Shown here: positions 34,514 through 46,860 of the stretch, one piece after another
Layout: the number at the start of each line of letters is the position of its first letter
Numbering within the stretch: position 1 is the first letter of the stretch
From: Puffinus mauretanicus
Lineage: Eukaryota > Chordata > Aves > Procellariiformes > Procellariidae
Direction of reading: 5' to 3'
NCBI GenBank assembly: GCA_023333565.1
Contig: JAJKFH010002646.1
Span: 2,046,001-2,110,000, forward strand
DNA: 64,000 bases
The notes under the pieces: model-generated
Databases searched by the model: none
The model's input: only the letters and a program-made list of their open reading frames with translations
Told to the model about the DNA's origin: nothing
Made by a program: the position numbers and the translations under genes

Positions 34514-37500
34514 CAGGATCACTGAACCTCAAACAGCTGAGATGCTGTGATACGTCAGAGGTGAACCCAGTTGCATGAAATCTCCCTGACCTCCCTATCG
34601 TTTTGCAGAGTTGGGCCTCTTCCAGGAAAAATTATTTTATAATTTTTTTCCACAGTTGCTATAATTGGTGTATTTCTAGTTTCCAGAACTCCTGTAAGTG
34701 ATTGCTTCCTACAAGGCTTAGGATTTCAAACTCTAAATGAACTATTGCAGAGATGCTAAATGTGCGTAATAATCTTGTAAAAACTTCAGCAGTCTAGAAA
34801 CGAAGCCAAGCAACCTGTAGAGCCAAGCAAGCTGCATGGAAACTCACCTCTGAAAACTTAGAATTGACTTTGTATTTAAAAATACAACCTAATTGATTCC
34901 ATTTTTGCTTTTTTTCCTACCAGAGACTGGATATTCAGACACAGACATCACAAGAAAAATTAAGCAGTACATAGAAAAGTTTGGCCTAAATTCATATGTC
35001 TGTGATAAACCAAATAGAATAGAAGTTTTAAACAGACAACTATGCTTTAGGTGTCAAACATTTCTTGACGTCTGTGGCAGTTGGCAGCTGCAAACATCCG
35101 ACTGAAAGCCCCATCTGCTGCTTCACAGCTTCCAGTCGAGGATGTTTACAGTCGCTCACTGTCAACAGCAATACACATTCCTCAGCTGTTTACTTTATAT
35201 TATTAACATGCAGAGGCCTCCGAGCAGGTTAGTTAAGATCGCTACAACTTCTGTTGCTGTGTTGCTGCCTGCAGATGTACACGGGACTGTTTCCATAAGT
35301 ATTTACAAATGAAAGAAAGTATGACTTCCAGAGGGACATTTGCAAACAGCCAGTCATATCTTCTGTTCAAGCATTACACTTCTAGAATTATGTTGCCTAT
35401 TTTACATCCAGTAAGAATTGAAATAAAAACAGGAAAAGAGCAACCTGCTTCCACTGTTGCATTTGTTTTGTTCTCCAAGAGAGTAGAGCAATCCTATCAC
35501 ATTCACTACAAAAACTGCACTACTCCGCCACTCAGTTCGCCTATCAGCTCAGTGACTAAAGATAGCAACCGGCACGAAAATAGAACCAAACCCTTTCTAA
35601 GGATATTTCACTACAGTGTCTGGTATGGCTTCCTTCCCCACAGAAAAGTGGATGCAAGGGAATTATGCGATATTAGAAGTTTATTTGCTTCCAAATAAAA
35701 CCATGGAAAAAAAACACCCAACCCACAGGGGACTGTTGGGAAGAGGGAGGAAGTCATGTAGCAAGCTCTGCAAAGGCTTCAATAAAAGTTCAAACCTGTT
35801 AGAAGATTTCTACAAATTATCTGAGCTAACCAGTTGCTGCTACACTTCACGTAGTTGGCAGAATGGCATTTCTCACCAAATGAAAAAGCCAAAAAGATTT
35901 GGCATAATAATGTCCCGGTTGTACAGTTCTGCTGTTTGTTTTTCATTCTATCTCCCGGTTCCTTATTAAGTTAATGATGGGGAAAATTAAAGATTAATCA
36001 CTCAACTATTTTTCTGAAGTCATACGAAACCGCAGCAGGCAAGCAGAGTGATTATATCACTCTAATTAGAAGGTGTTTTTTCCTTGAAACTTTCTTGCCC
36101 CCAAATGAAATTACTGCACTGTAAACCGAGTAGGTTATGAAAAGACCGTAGCTGGAACGCAGAAGCCTGCGGCGTATTTACTCAAACTGATAAGTGTGAA
36201 GGATCTCTATAAATCACTTTCAAAACTCAGGGTTATATTTTCTATACTAAGGTTAAGAAAATTAATCTTTCAGGCAGCAGGTGAAAACAAGCAGAATTAT
36301 GTTGGGGCCTTTCCCTTTATTCAATACCAACTTTGAGCTATTAAAGCTTCCTAGGGAACCACATTTTCTCAATGGGTCAAGTCACTAAGGAAACAAAGCA
36401 AACTTTATCAGTGCTGCACAACTCTACATTCCAGAAATTCCTAGCACTTGGCATCTATATACCACGCCAGAGCCATGGGATCCACTCGCCCTCTCCTTAG
36501 CAGAGCTACCATGACAAGCTATGAAACTCTCAGTAAGGTGCCCAGCTTCACAAAGTTGCCAATACGAGGAGGTACCGACATCCCCACGTGAGGTCTACCG
36601 CCGGACAGAAGGGTAAGAAAATGTATTTCCTATAACGACAGTTTTGAAAAAAGGAAAAAAAGAGTTCCTCTTCTGGCAAGTTCCATCTTGTTTATCACAA
36701 GCCAGCTAGGAAAAATAGTCACCTTGCAAGCCAATCTATATGGACTGTAAAAAAAAAAAAAGCAACAAAAAATTCTTAGATGCAAATCACTGATTGCAGA
36801 ATGAAAAGATTTCAGCTTCATTACACCTGGTCATGAAACAGAGGTTAGCCTTTCATTTGTAAATGTACTGGCCTAATAACTACAACTTAAAGGGGGAAAA
36901 AGTAGCGAGACTACAAAATCCTACTACTTTGAATTAATTAGATGAAGGACATTATGTCAGCAACAATGTGCAATTCTACTCCATGTATGGCTTCCTTTCT
37001 GCTTCTAAAAGACATCAAACAGATTTTATCTGTATGAAAGTCAAGGCAAGGTCAATCTAAAACTGTGAGGCATTTTATCACACAGTATGGACCGTTAGGC
37101 AAGAGAATGCAATCAGTTATCTTTACTGCTCTGTTTTTAAATTTGTACAGTATTCTTATAGAGGTATTTAGGCAGAAAGTGTCCAAGACTCGAATATCAA
37201 TCAACATTCTGGTCTTGATAAGGTTTTGAACAAATACAGGTAAGAAAAAAGAAACAATACTCTAACTTTTCAATGTCTTCATGAATTTACAGTTCATGTC
37301 ACAGAAGGAGAAAGGGTCAAACTGGTGGCACTTAAGCGCCGTTCAGTTAAAAAAAAAAATTTCAACTGTTTTTCTCTCACTCTCCTGAAATTTCCAAGCC
37401 AGATGAATGGATTATTGGCGATAGAGAAAAGGAAAAAAAAACCCACAAACAAACAAAAAAAAGCGACCAAACCAAAATTTTCCAAGTGCTGCTAGAACTC

Positions 37501-40500
37501 AAAAACCTCTACGTTTTCCACGACCTTCCATACAGATGAGGTGATATCCAAACTCAGACAGGTAAATTAGTTTTTAATCATATTAGAATAACATGGAATA
37601 CCAACAGATAAAAATGCAAATTCAAAGCTGCACAGAACTTGAAAAAAACTTAACTCGTGGCAATTGTTTCCTAACTTGCTTTGTAATATACATTTTCAAA
37701 TTTGCTTGTCAAAAACCTTAAGATCATCATTAAATACGGGAAAAAATTATTCCTCCTCTTCCTGTCACTGACAACACAGCAAGATTAAGCACACATTACT
37801 TATATGAACTCAAGTTCACAGTTGTTATGATACAGCATGAGTATCTCCAACTGTTGCCAATGAATCCGCTTCTCCCAACTGCATTTGAACTCACTCTAAA
37901 ATGCCTGAAGAAGCAGGCTCCCTCTGCGCTGAGCAGGCAGTTGCAGACAAGCAGTTGAAATTATGCACCAAATGAGATACAGAAAATTCAAACCTTTGGG
38001 AACGAGATGTCAAAACTATCGGTAAAAGTATGAATAACATGTAGTGCATTTTCTTGAGCCTCTTCCCAAAAGTCTCTCCCCAATGTCTAATCATTGGGGA
38101 ATTTAAACCGCTTTTAATCCATCTAGGTGAGTGAATACTACAGTGCACCTCAGTAGAAATATATCTGGAGAAAAAAACCAAGAACTTACTTCTTGGATAC
38201 CAGCTGATCCTACTTCAGTCCCCTTCACGCGAAATACCCACATCTCTGGGGAAAATTGCATTCTTCGGCTGCCAAAGACTGCTCCTCAGATTTCCAGGAA
38301 TCTGTATCACACACATGAACAGAAGTTATTGTAATTCCAGAAGTTCAGTAGTTCAGATCACATAGTTCTCATTATTAGAACTGTCTGCAAGAAGTCAGAT
38401 AGCTTTTAACAACCATTATTAAAACCGTGTCCTTTTCTGGTATAGTCATTTAAAACTTAGAATGTGTTTAAAGTGACACATTACTCCAGAATGCAGCTGT
38501 CTCTCAATTAGAGGAGATAAAGGTTAACTGCTAAGGCAGTATTCAGTATAATATTCTGTATAATATTCAGTATTCTGAACATAAGTATTCAGAACCTATA
38601 TTGAAGTAGTAAAATTTCCCACCAGAGATAGGCATAACAACTTCTCTTATTTATTATCTTAAGAAACGTACAGATTACACAACCAAAACCAACCATACAA
38701 TAAATCTGAGACTGAGCATCACTTCAGAAAAGCAAAATCCCCGGAGTCCTCCTAGTTAAGCCTTTAATACGGAGAAGGAATTTATCTATGCAATCATTCT
38801 GGAGGAAATGGGACATAGAGAACTCTCTTGCAGATGGATGGACGGACAGACACATAAGACAGAACTAGATTATTAGGAGAAAACCAAAGAAATGGAGAAA
38901 TAGAGATTGAGAAGAGAGTGGAAACAACACAATAAGGGGAACTAAAGTAAACCGATCTGTAGAAGAAGAATAATACACACATGACAGTTCTGAAATCTCA
39001 GTTATGAGCACACAACAAAAGCAAAAGAAATGCAGTAAGTAGGGTTTATTAACAGAAATGTATATACTCAAAATGTATTATTTATCGATTTGCACTCCTG
39101 ACACCTTTTAAGGTACGTGAACAAGGCCTGTATGTGACCGCGTGAAATGAGGATGCCTTTGAAAAACACATCATCTCTGTCAACCAGCTCCAGCAACAAG
39201 TGAAGGCTAAGGAGGGATATCAGTGATATTTATGCTCTGCTATAGAATGAGTGAACAATACAGTGGTGTTTACTACTCTACATTTCAGTGTCACGAGGGC
39301 ATCACTATGAAGCCCGCAAACCTTGAGTACTGGCCAGAAAGGAAGGTGCAATAGGCCCAACTGTCCTCTCCTATCAGCTGGCAGAAGTGGGTGACCCCCC
39401 GGTGGTTCAGAGCATTATTGTACTTGCTGGCAGAGCCGAGCGCCATGCCAGTTGCTGTTCCACTGTGGAGCGGAGCAGGTGACCGGCCTGACACTGTGCA
39501 TAAGTATGCATCGCTGTGTCAGTTCCTAAGGCAGAACGCTTAAGTCGGTGGTTTTCTATTTCAGATAAATACAAAGACCATGTACTGGGTCAACACAAGA
39601 ATAAAGAGCGCATATTGGACAAGAAAACAGCCCCCAATGGCAATAACTCCTTCTCATGGTTATTTGGAAGAAGTATTACCCAAGAGAGCGTAACATACCA
39701 GATCCCAAGCTTAGCAAAGAACATTTACCTAGATTTAACAGGGTGGACAAACTACCTGTAGTACACAACTTATTCAGCCTTACTGTCCATATTCAAAGGG
39801 AAGGCGAAGTACAGCTGCAGTGAGAACAAGCCTCTGGCACAGGGGACATGCTACAGGCAGCAGGTGGTCCATATCCGAGATCCCCGCACACAGGAGCAAA
39901 CTATGTTTGGGTTGATCAGAACCATCTTCCAACACAAAATTCTGCCCCAACATCCCCCAAGACTTTCTAGGAAGCTTTTGTCCTGTATTTTGCAAACTGT
40001 CTCCTAATTCACATTTCTTATGTCCTTTATTCAGGACATGTAATTTGCTCTGAAGTCACATCTCTTGGGAATGTATTTTATACCCTGCTGTACTCCTGAA
40101 GAAAAGCAGGGACTTGAACTATGATCCTTGCGTTGGTCCAGTGACCCACACCTCACATCCTACAAGTCTACCCTCATATTTCTGATTCCAGGGCCAGGTA
40201 ATCAGTGCAGGAATCAGTTCTGCTTGCCCATAGCTAGGACACAGCACCTATCCCAACTCCCTCGCATATTCAGAGAAGGACATTTTTTTCTTCCCATCAC
40301 TCCTTCTCTTGTACAGAGCTGAAACACACAATTGGGACATAAAGACTCGTAATAATTAGCACAATCATGATGTTTGTCCTTCATCTCCAGTAGATCAAAA
40401 CAAATACAGCCTCTGACCGCAAGACTATTTTTACTTAGCGTGCTCCATAGTGAACTGCACAAGCCCCAGATGCTGCAGAAGAGTCTGCAAGGCTTCAGCT

Positions 40501-41605
40501 TACACTTTTTTACCCATGAGGTTGTGCAATGCATTGACTACTCTTGTCCCAGAGGTACTTGAACATTGCCAGAAATTAGTGCTAGATGCAAGAGAACTTC
40601 TGAGTACTATGTTAAGCAACACATCCACTAAAAGTGTGCAGAAAGCAACTTTGTTAACACCACCACATGCTCAAGTAATTTAGAAAATGCTTGTTTCTTC
40701 ATAGCACTACGCAAGTAAAACCTAACTGCAACATTTAAAGAACAAAACTAGAGTTCATGTGCACCAAATGCATTAACCTTTGCACACATACAGACCGGGG
40801 CAATACACCTACTCAAGTCCCGTTCTTCATTTATTTCCAGCAGCCTCCCCTTTCTCTGGGTATGACCAGGCTTATGGCATGAACATCAGCCTCAAGGTAG
40901 TTAAACGCTTGCTTGTTCCCACAGTTTGTAATTAAATACTCTGACCTATTGGATAAAATGCTGACATCATACTGACAGGGCCATGAACCTGAATCCTGTT
41001 AATGTTACACTTTCAAATTTCTCTTAACCTGTATTCTCATCAGCGTGAAAAGGTCTTTCCTCCCAGCTTTCCAGAAGCAGAAGCTACAAGAAACTAATAT
41101 GCACATGGAAAAAACATCCACCAAGTTAAAGAGAGAAACAACTCAGTCCTACAAAGAGAGGAGAAAGCATTAGACTGACCACCTAAGGAAGGGAAGAGGG
41201 CTTACCAGCATAAGTGTCCTAGCGAAGCCGTTGTGGAAGCACCAGACTGCTCAAGAAACTACTACACAGAAATCAACACTGACGTGCCGAAGGGCGCACA
41301 CACTAGGAAAGTCCCGTGAGCCAAAAAAGCGGAGCGAGCCCCAGTTCGGAACGGCTAAAACACAGCCGCATGCGAGAGACCAGAGACAGGTAGGAAGAGG
41401 GCACAAAGAGAGAAGAAACCCTACCGTTAGCTTCAAGCACTGGGAACTCAAAATTATCCTTCTTCCTCACCTTCACCCCAAAATTTCCAGTATAAATCAC
41501 AAAAGAGTTACCCTAAATGCTACCCCCACACAGCCTTCTACAGATGCAAACAGGCGGTGTAACTGCATTTTGCTCCTGATCAGCAGAAATAATTGCCCAG
41601 AAGTT
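34514..41605. other. Non-coding stretch, no gene seen
   Basis: About 7 kb without a supportable gene. It contains an A-rich simple stretch (37430-37462) and an AT-rich repeat cluster (38540-38597, diverged copies of ATAATATTCWGT). Frames such as 35309-35698 have no recognisable domain. Confidence 0.5.
38540..38597. repeat. Degenerate AT-rich tandem cluster
   Basis: Repeated short pieces of the form ATAATATTCTGT / ATAATATTCAGT and GTATTCTGAAC / GTATTCAGAAC. Simple-sequence expansion with later point changes. Confidence 0.65.
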
Positions 41606-41704
41606 ACAGAAAAGGGACAGAAAAGGGACAGAAAAGGGACAGAAAAGGGACAGAAAAGGGACAGAAAAGGGACAGAAAAGGGACAGAAAAGGGACAGAAA
41701 AGGG
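41606..41704 (+). repeat. Minisatellite, nine exact 11-base copies
   Basis: ACAGAAAAGGG is repeated nine times without a single change over 99 bases, then runs into GGACACC. Because 11 is not a multiple of three, the array reads in all plus frames as the same 11-residue repeat (a permutation of EKGQKRDRKGT). This explains the long but meaningless 174-codon frame across it (41231-41755). Perfect identity suggests recent expansion and probable length polymorphism. Confidence 0.97.
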
Positions 41705-44700
41705 GACACCTATGAAATGGTTTCCTATCCAAAAAACTTCCCTGATGTTTATTAGCAAAGAAAATCCCCTGTGGATAAATACAGCTTTCGTAGTCAGCTA
41801 AAAATTAGAGCTATTAGAACGTATCTTGACAGCTTCAAGAACAGCTCTCAGTTGCTTAGACTCATGAAAAGTTTATAATCAACTTGCCACAAAAGCTTTA
41901 ATTTTGAACATGTGTCACTGAAGAAAAACTCTGAAGCAAGACCAGACTTTATTTTTCAAATGTATTAATAACTAATCCCCTTCGGATTATGTCAAGCATG
42001 TCACATTAGGACGGCTTGGGCTCACCTTGACCGGCGAGTATGTTAAAATGCAACTAAACCCGTCTACGTTTGCACTCCAACTCGTGCTTCTTTTAAATTT
42101 CAAATGGTTACAGAAGAAAGGCATCTGTTGGACTAATGCTGATCAAGACCACGGTATCGTCCTGTTTTATTCAACATGAAGTGTCACAGGCAAAAATAGT
42201 GTTAGAGAATAATGTATAACTTCTTTTCTATACCTGAATTCTACCTGAATTTAAAAGAGAACGGGGAACTTCTCTTTGCAAAATGTACTTGCTGTGGTAG
42301 GTTCTGTTATTATATAGGGTTATATATGCAAATAGTTGAGTTGAGAATGAGCTTTTGCTGTTTCTGTTAATTTACGGCCCGATGTTACATTCCTTTCATG
42401 CAATGCCATAATCTTCAGTGAATGACTTCACATTATCCTCCTCAGAGTAATCTAGGAATGCAGATACAAAGAACATGAACCATCACCTTCATAAGTCTCT
42501 CCCTCTTAACCCTCAAGGGTTTAGTTGCCTGGTAAGAGTTTTAGATATGAATAAAACTTTAAACATCTGTGCTCAGCTGCTACTACCCTTCAAGCACACA
42601 ACTTTCTGCCAGTGGGTATGTGCACTAACATTGAAGCCTTCATAACATTGCTTGAACCAGTATCGCACGTCCAAACCTCCATGCGGTTCTCAAATCCCCT
42701 GCTCACCCTGTCACACCTCAACCACCTAAATGCAGGAATGTGCTTTTCAAAATGCAACTTCCAGAGCTGTCCTTCATCCCAACAATAAAATCGGGAGTCT
42801 AGGAATGGATCGGCTGCTCCAGAAACCTTTTTGTACAATACAAACACTAGGACAAGAAGCATTCAGGTTTAAATCCCCCCTAGGTCTGTCTCGGGCCACA
42901 AACCAAAACTCGGCTTTCATTACCTCAATTGAATGCCTATGCCCTTGTTGTGATGCCATCCATGCTTTGTCCAGCGATTTCAACGGGAGAGGCTCAGCCC
43001 AGGAGCTCCTGCCACCCGGAAAGCAACACATTCAAATCACTCCTCCAAATCAGCATGATGACCTAAAGAAAGGGGGACTCTGCTCAGGTATCTCATTCCA
43101 GGACAGTGTTTGCAACTACAAATAATACGAATGGATCGACACGTCACCCAGCTAGACCCAAGACCTCATCCTCTGTAAAAGCTGACCTGCACAGCAGATC
43201 TCTCTCTACATGTCCCACTGGTCAGCTGAGGCACTCTGCTCGTTGTCCTCTGAGGTGGCCAGAGGACACCTTGCGTGACCTTTCCCTGCAGGTCATACAG
43301 ACGGAGCAGGTGCCAACTCTGGGCTACTGGGCATCAGAGCAGCCGCAGGTCAGGCATCTGCACCCTCCAGCCCTTAAACTACCTTGGGTTTTTTGCCTCC
43401 TCCTTCTGTCAACTGTACAGAAAGTACAGACATGCTGTTGGCATATTTATCTTCACTCAGCTTTCTAAAGATTCAGTGAAACGAATCACATGCAGCATTT
43501 GTATCTATTGTACCAAAATAAACAAAACTCAACCACAGGATCTCTTTTTAGTATTCAAAGCACTCGCACGTTGGTGGACGCAGCCCTGATGAAAATGCTC
43601 CCTCAGATGACCCCCCCCCAGGGTTTAACAGCTCCTAACCCTAGGGAGCTGCAGGGCAGTTACGTGACTGCAAACGTAGCTTGTACTTCACCTCTGACTT
43701 CACGGTTAGGGAAGGGGATTCCAGCTACAAAAGCAGCATCGAGAAAATACTTTAGAAAAATACAGCAGCTCTGTCAGGGCTCTAACTTTATAAGTAGATT
43801 TATAATTAAGAGTAAGAGCTATTAATTAGTTTTCAATGGTAACAGCAAAGAGCTAATGATCTATTAGGAATCACAGACACCGCATTTAACATTTAGTATT
43901 TCCCTCACTTCACAGGAGGAAACAGATAGACTTATAAATTCAACATAGACACAAGAGGTCTCAACACACAAAAAATGCTGCTGGCAGTATTAACCTCACC
44001 AGGAAACCTATCTTTCAGAAAGTGAACATAATAGAAATTAATCTTTACCCAGATTTTTCGATTGCAGCCTCATACGTAACACTTCCATTCTTGGTTATTT
44101 ATATGAGTTTTGGTTACAACAAAGCTATGGACAACAGCCATAAAGCAGGTAGTATGCGTTTTAACACAGGTGTATTAGATTTGACTTTAAGAGCCCAGTT
44201 GGGTTTTTTTTGGAGGGGGTTGTTACCTTCTACAATCAACGTCTTTAAAGTCAACCTTCTCCATCCAAATAGCTGGAGTTTAGAAGAGCTTAGAAGAAAA
44301 CAGAAAAGTAAGCCATTGTGTTTTGACTCGCACTAGACACAAAAGTAACCTTCAAGGTTACCTTGCCCTATTTGCGGCCTCAGGAAGGAGAAAAACACAG
44401 TTTCAGCAAAGGAATTTCTTGCCTGGCTGGAGGCCACACCCGCCACAACAACTGATGGCAGGAAAGCATTTGGATTCACAACTCTACCCGTAGCACCCAG
44501 CCGGAGGCGAAGCAAAACTTTCTCATTTTCGGAGAAGAAAAGAAACTCTTGCTCAATAAGTAGCAATTATGCTGCAGAATTTATATGCTGAGCACGGCTG
44601 AATGTACGAACACCAGATCAGTCAACCATAGCTTTAGCGCTTTGAGTATGATTAACAGAATGAACTTTCAAAGGTCAATTAAATGTCAACACATTTTAAA

Positions 44701-45594
44701 GAGATATTCTTCTTAAGTTGGGGCGATGTGTAACAGTACCTTCCAAAGCTACTGTGCCACTTTCACCTTAAAATTCTACTCATCCTATACTTACAGGTGC
44801 AGATATAAAGATGATAACTAATTAACCTTTGATAGAAAATAATGGCTATTTACGCGCCTGGCTTCCCTATCACTAAGCTGTCTTTTATCACTTGTGTCTA
44901 ACCGAGTATACGGAGACACTCTTCTCCCTCTCCCCAAAATTTCATTTCATTCAGGGTGTGAGTGAAGGGAGAAGAAAAGGAGCAAGAACAGTTTGAAAGT
45001 ATAATAATTTACTACATGAAAATGAGAAGAGGCTTTTGATATGCAATTGAGCTGCCTGGATGTAAAACTGGAGAAGGAAGGGACTCGGGGGGGGGAAGGG
45101 GGACTGTAGCAGAATTAATTATGAACACATTAATCATTATTTTAGTCAGACCAGTGACATATCTTTTCACTTCTAAACATTTCTGGAAATCCAAATTTCA
45201 GGTAACTAGCTCAAGACACCTTAAAACTGACGCCGAAAAGCTGAACACTCAGTACAGATCCACTTAAATCACCTCTCGAACTGGATGCTCAAATCATTAC
45301 TTAGTTTAAAAAAAAAAAAGTCTCCATCTCAGTAGAAAGTGAAAGGATCAAACTCCTGACCAAGGCCTCACAACACTACTATAACCATTCTGACACAAGC
45401 ACTACTTATTCAAGAGCAGAACTAAAAAACAATTTGAGGGCTGAGAAAGGCCAGCAGAGAGTCCCACTCTGTGCAGCTGCAAGAAGAAAACGGGCTGGAG
45501 AGTTTTCCCTCCGCAAGGGCAGCGGTCCCAGCACCTCTCCACAGGTAGGTCTGTAACTCCACGCAATTTTAGGAAGGGTATTTCAGGAGGTAGC
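41705..45594. other. Non-coding stretch upstream of the island
   Basis: No supportable exon or repeat family. A G-run at 45089-45106 is simple sequence. If the minus-strand gene model is right, this is the beginning of its first intron. Confidence 0.5.
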
Positions 45595-45956
45595 CGTTCC
45601 AGCACCGTCACCGCCGGGTTTCACCCAGCGGCACGGCGGCGGTTCTCCCACAGACAGGGGCCAGGGCGGGCAATGCTCAAAGTTTCTAAAAAGTTCCCCG
45701 ACCCGGGGGACTCCTAGCCCCCACCCCGGCTCCCCGGGGCCCGCCGGGCACGGCCGCCCGCCCAGCGGCTCCCGGAGCTGCGTCCCGCCCGTCCCGTCCC
45801 GTCCCGCCGCACCTGCGGCCCCGGCTGGCGCCCGCCTGGCAGCGGCGGGCGGAGCGGGCAGCCCGGCCCGGCTCCCGCAGGTGCCCCGGCCCGCCCGCGC
45901 TCCCCCCGCCACACGCGGGGGGCCGGCCCCGGGGCCCGCCGGCCGCCGCGCCCGCT

Positions 45957-45965
45957 CCTTACCTG
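45957..45965 (-). other. Splice donor of the island transcript
   Basis: On the minus strand CAG|GTAAGG, close to the vertebrate donor consensus, with the exon ending at 45963. It is the clearest splice signal within the island and sets the likely direction of transcription. Confidence 0.65.
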
Positions 45966-46261
45966 GCCGGGTCCCGCCGGGCCGCGCCGCCGCGCCCAAC
46001 TTTCCCACTCCGGGCGAAACTTGCGGCAGGCAGCGGGCCCGCTACCGGCCGCCGCCGCCTCCAGCGCGTCCCGTCCCGCGGGGCGGGGGCCGGGCCCAGC
46101 CCCCCGCCGGGCCCTGCCACAGGGGCGGGGAAAGGGGGCGGGGGGAGGCGAGCCGCCCCCAGGCGCCGCCGCGGTCGGGGCGGGCCGGGCCGGGCATTGT
46201 CCGCCCCCGGAGCGCCCTTCCCGCCGGGGGAGGGGGCGCAGGCTCCTCCTCCCCTCGCCAT
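45963..46261 (-). other. Candidate first exon of a minus-strand gene
   Basis: An ATG in a good context (AACATGG, start at 46261) opens a frame of 99 codons plus two bases that reaches the donor at 45963 without a stop. The same frame stays open upstream to another ATG at 46465. The predicted product is Gly/Pro/Arg/Ala-rich and of low complexity, starting MARGGGACAPSP, as expected by chance in GC-rich DNA. The exon may therefore be entirely 5' untranslated, with the true start in a later exon. The split codon AG|G would join in frame to the candidate at 9679-9655. The transcription start is not determined and probably lies between about 46260 and 46450. I do not recognise the gene. Confidence 0.35.
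46122..46145 (+). promoter_or_regulatory. G-quadruplex / GC-box cluster
   Basis: Four G-tracts of four or more bases separated by loops of one, three and one base (GGGGCGGGGAAAGGGGG then C and GGGGGG). This is a strong intramolecular G-quadruplex motif on the plus strand and also contains two overlapping Sp1-type GC boxes. It lies inside the candidate first exon. Confidence 0.75.
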
Positions 46262-46461
46262 GTTCTTTGTTTCTCCGGCTTTCCCCGGCCGTTCCCCCTG
46301 GCGGCCGCGGGCCCCCGGCGCCGCCTCCTCCCCGCGTCCCCCCTCCCGCCGCGGCGGGGCCGGAGGAGCGGGGCCGCCCCGGCCGCAGGTGACCGGCCGG
46401 CCGCCCCCGCCCGGCGCCCGAGCACCGCCCCCCCCGCCGGAGGGGATCCCGTCCCGCTCCG

Positions 46462-46541
46462 CCAATTAGCTCAGGGGGAAAGGGGCAGCCCCGGCCAATG
46501 AGGCGCCGGGGAGCTCGGAGAGTCCCCCAGGGTGAGCCAAT
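46462..46541. promoter_or_regulatory. Three CCAAT boxes, regularly spaced
   Basis: CCAAT occurs at 46462-46466, 46495-46499 and 46537-46541, all in the same orientation. The spacings are 33 and 42 bases, close to three and four helical turns. On the minus strand these are inverted ATTGG boxes, a common NF-Y arrangement upstream of TATA-less CpG-island promoters, and they sit upstream of the candidate minus-strand first exon. Confidence 0.6.
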
Positions 46542-46860
46542 GGGGCGGGGAGCGGCGGGCAGGCCCGCCTCCCTGCCGCGCGGCGCGGAGAGCCGAGGCG
46601 GCCGCCGGCCGGCAGCGCCAGCGGGGTCAGCGCTGCCGCGGGCCCGGCTCGGTGCGCCGGCGCTACGAGGGCGGTGTCGGCTCACAGAACTCCGGCGTGC
46701 TGAGCGGGAAGGAGCGGGGGACCTCCGCGGCGCGTCCCTGCCAGGCCCTGCCGCGCCTTGGCCGATGTCCCCTCAGCGGCGTGGCCGGCCGGTGGGCACC
46801 CGGGCCCGCGGGGCCTGCTGGCCCCCGTCAGCGCCCCGGCTCTGCAGCCCTGCCTCGCAT

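Larger units (their letters stand above)
45595..46860. promoter_or_regulatory. CpG island, likely promoter
   Basis: About 1.27 kb of very GC-rich, CpG-dense sequence in an AT-rich background, with many GC boxes (GGGCGGG and its complement, for example around 46082, 46122, 46170, 46543). No other island occurs in the window. In vertebrates such islands mark constitutive or developmental promoters. A good minus-strand donor at 45963/45962 and CCAAT boxes at 46462-46541 favour transcription toward lower coordinates; a plus-strand transcript from the same island is possible. Long open frames on both strands here (up to 323 codons) result from the scarcity of AT-rich stop codons. Confidence 0.92.

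Noticed and set aside
41231..41755. 174-codon plus-strand frame with a repeated KGQKRD-type peptide
   Set aside because: Its length comes from the stop-free 11-base minisatellite. The flanking parts have no motif or splice context.
43270..43350. Plus-strand block between TTCCCTGCAG and CAG|GTCAGG resembling an exon
   Set aside because: A short block with no recognisable peptide and no compatible neighbouring exon. Such acceptor/donor pairs occur often by chance.
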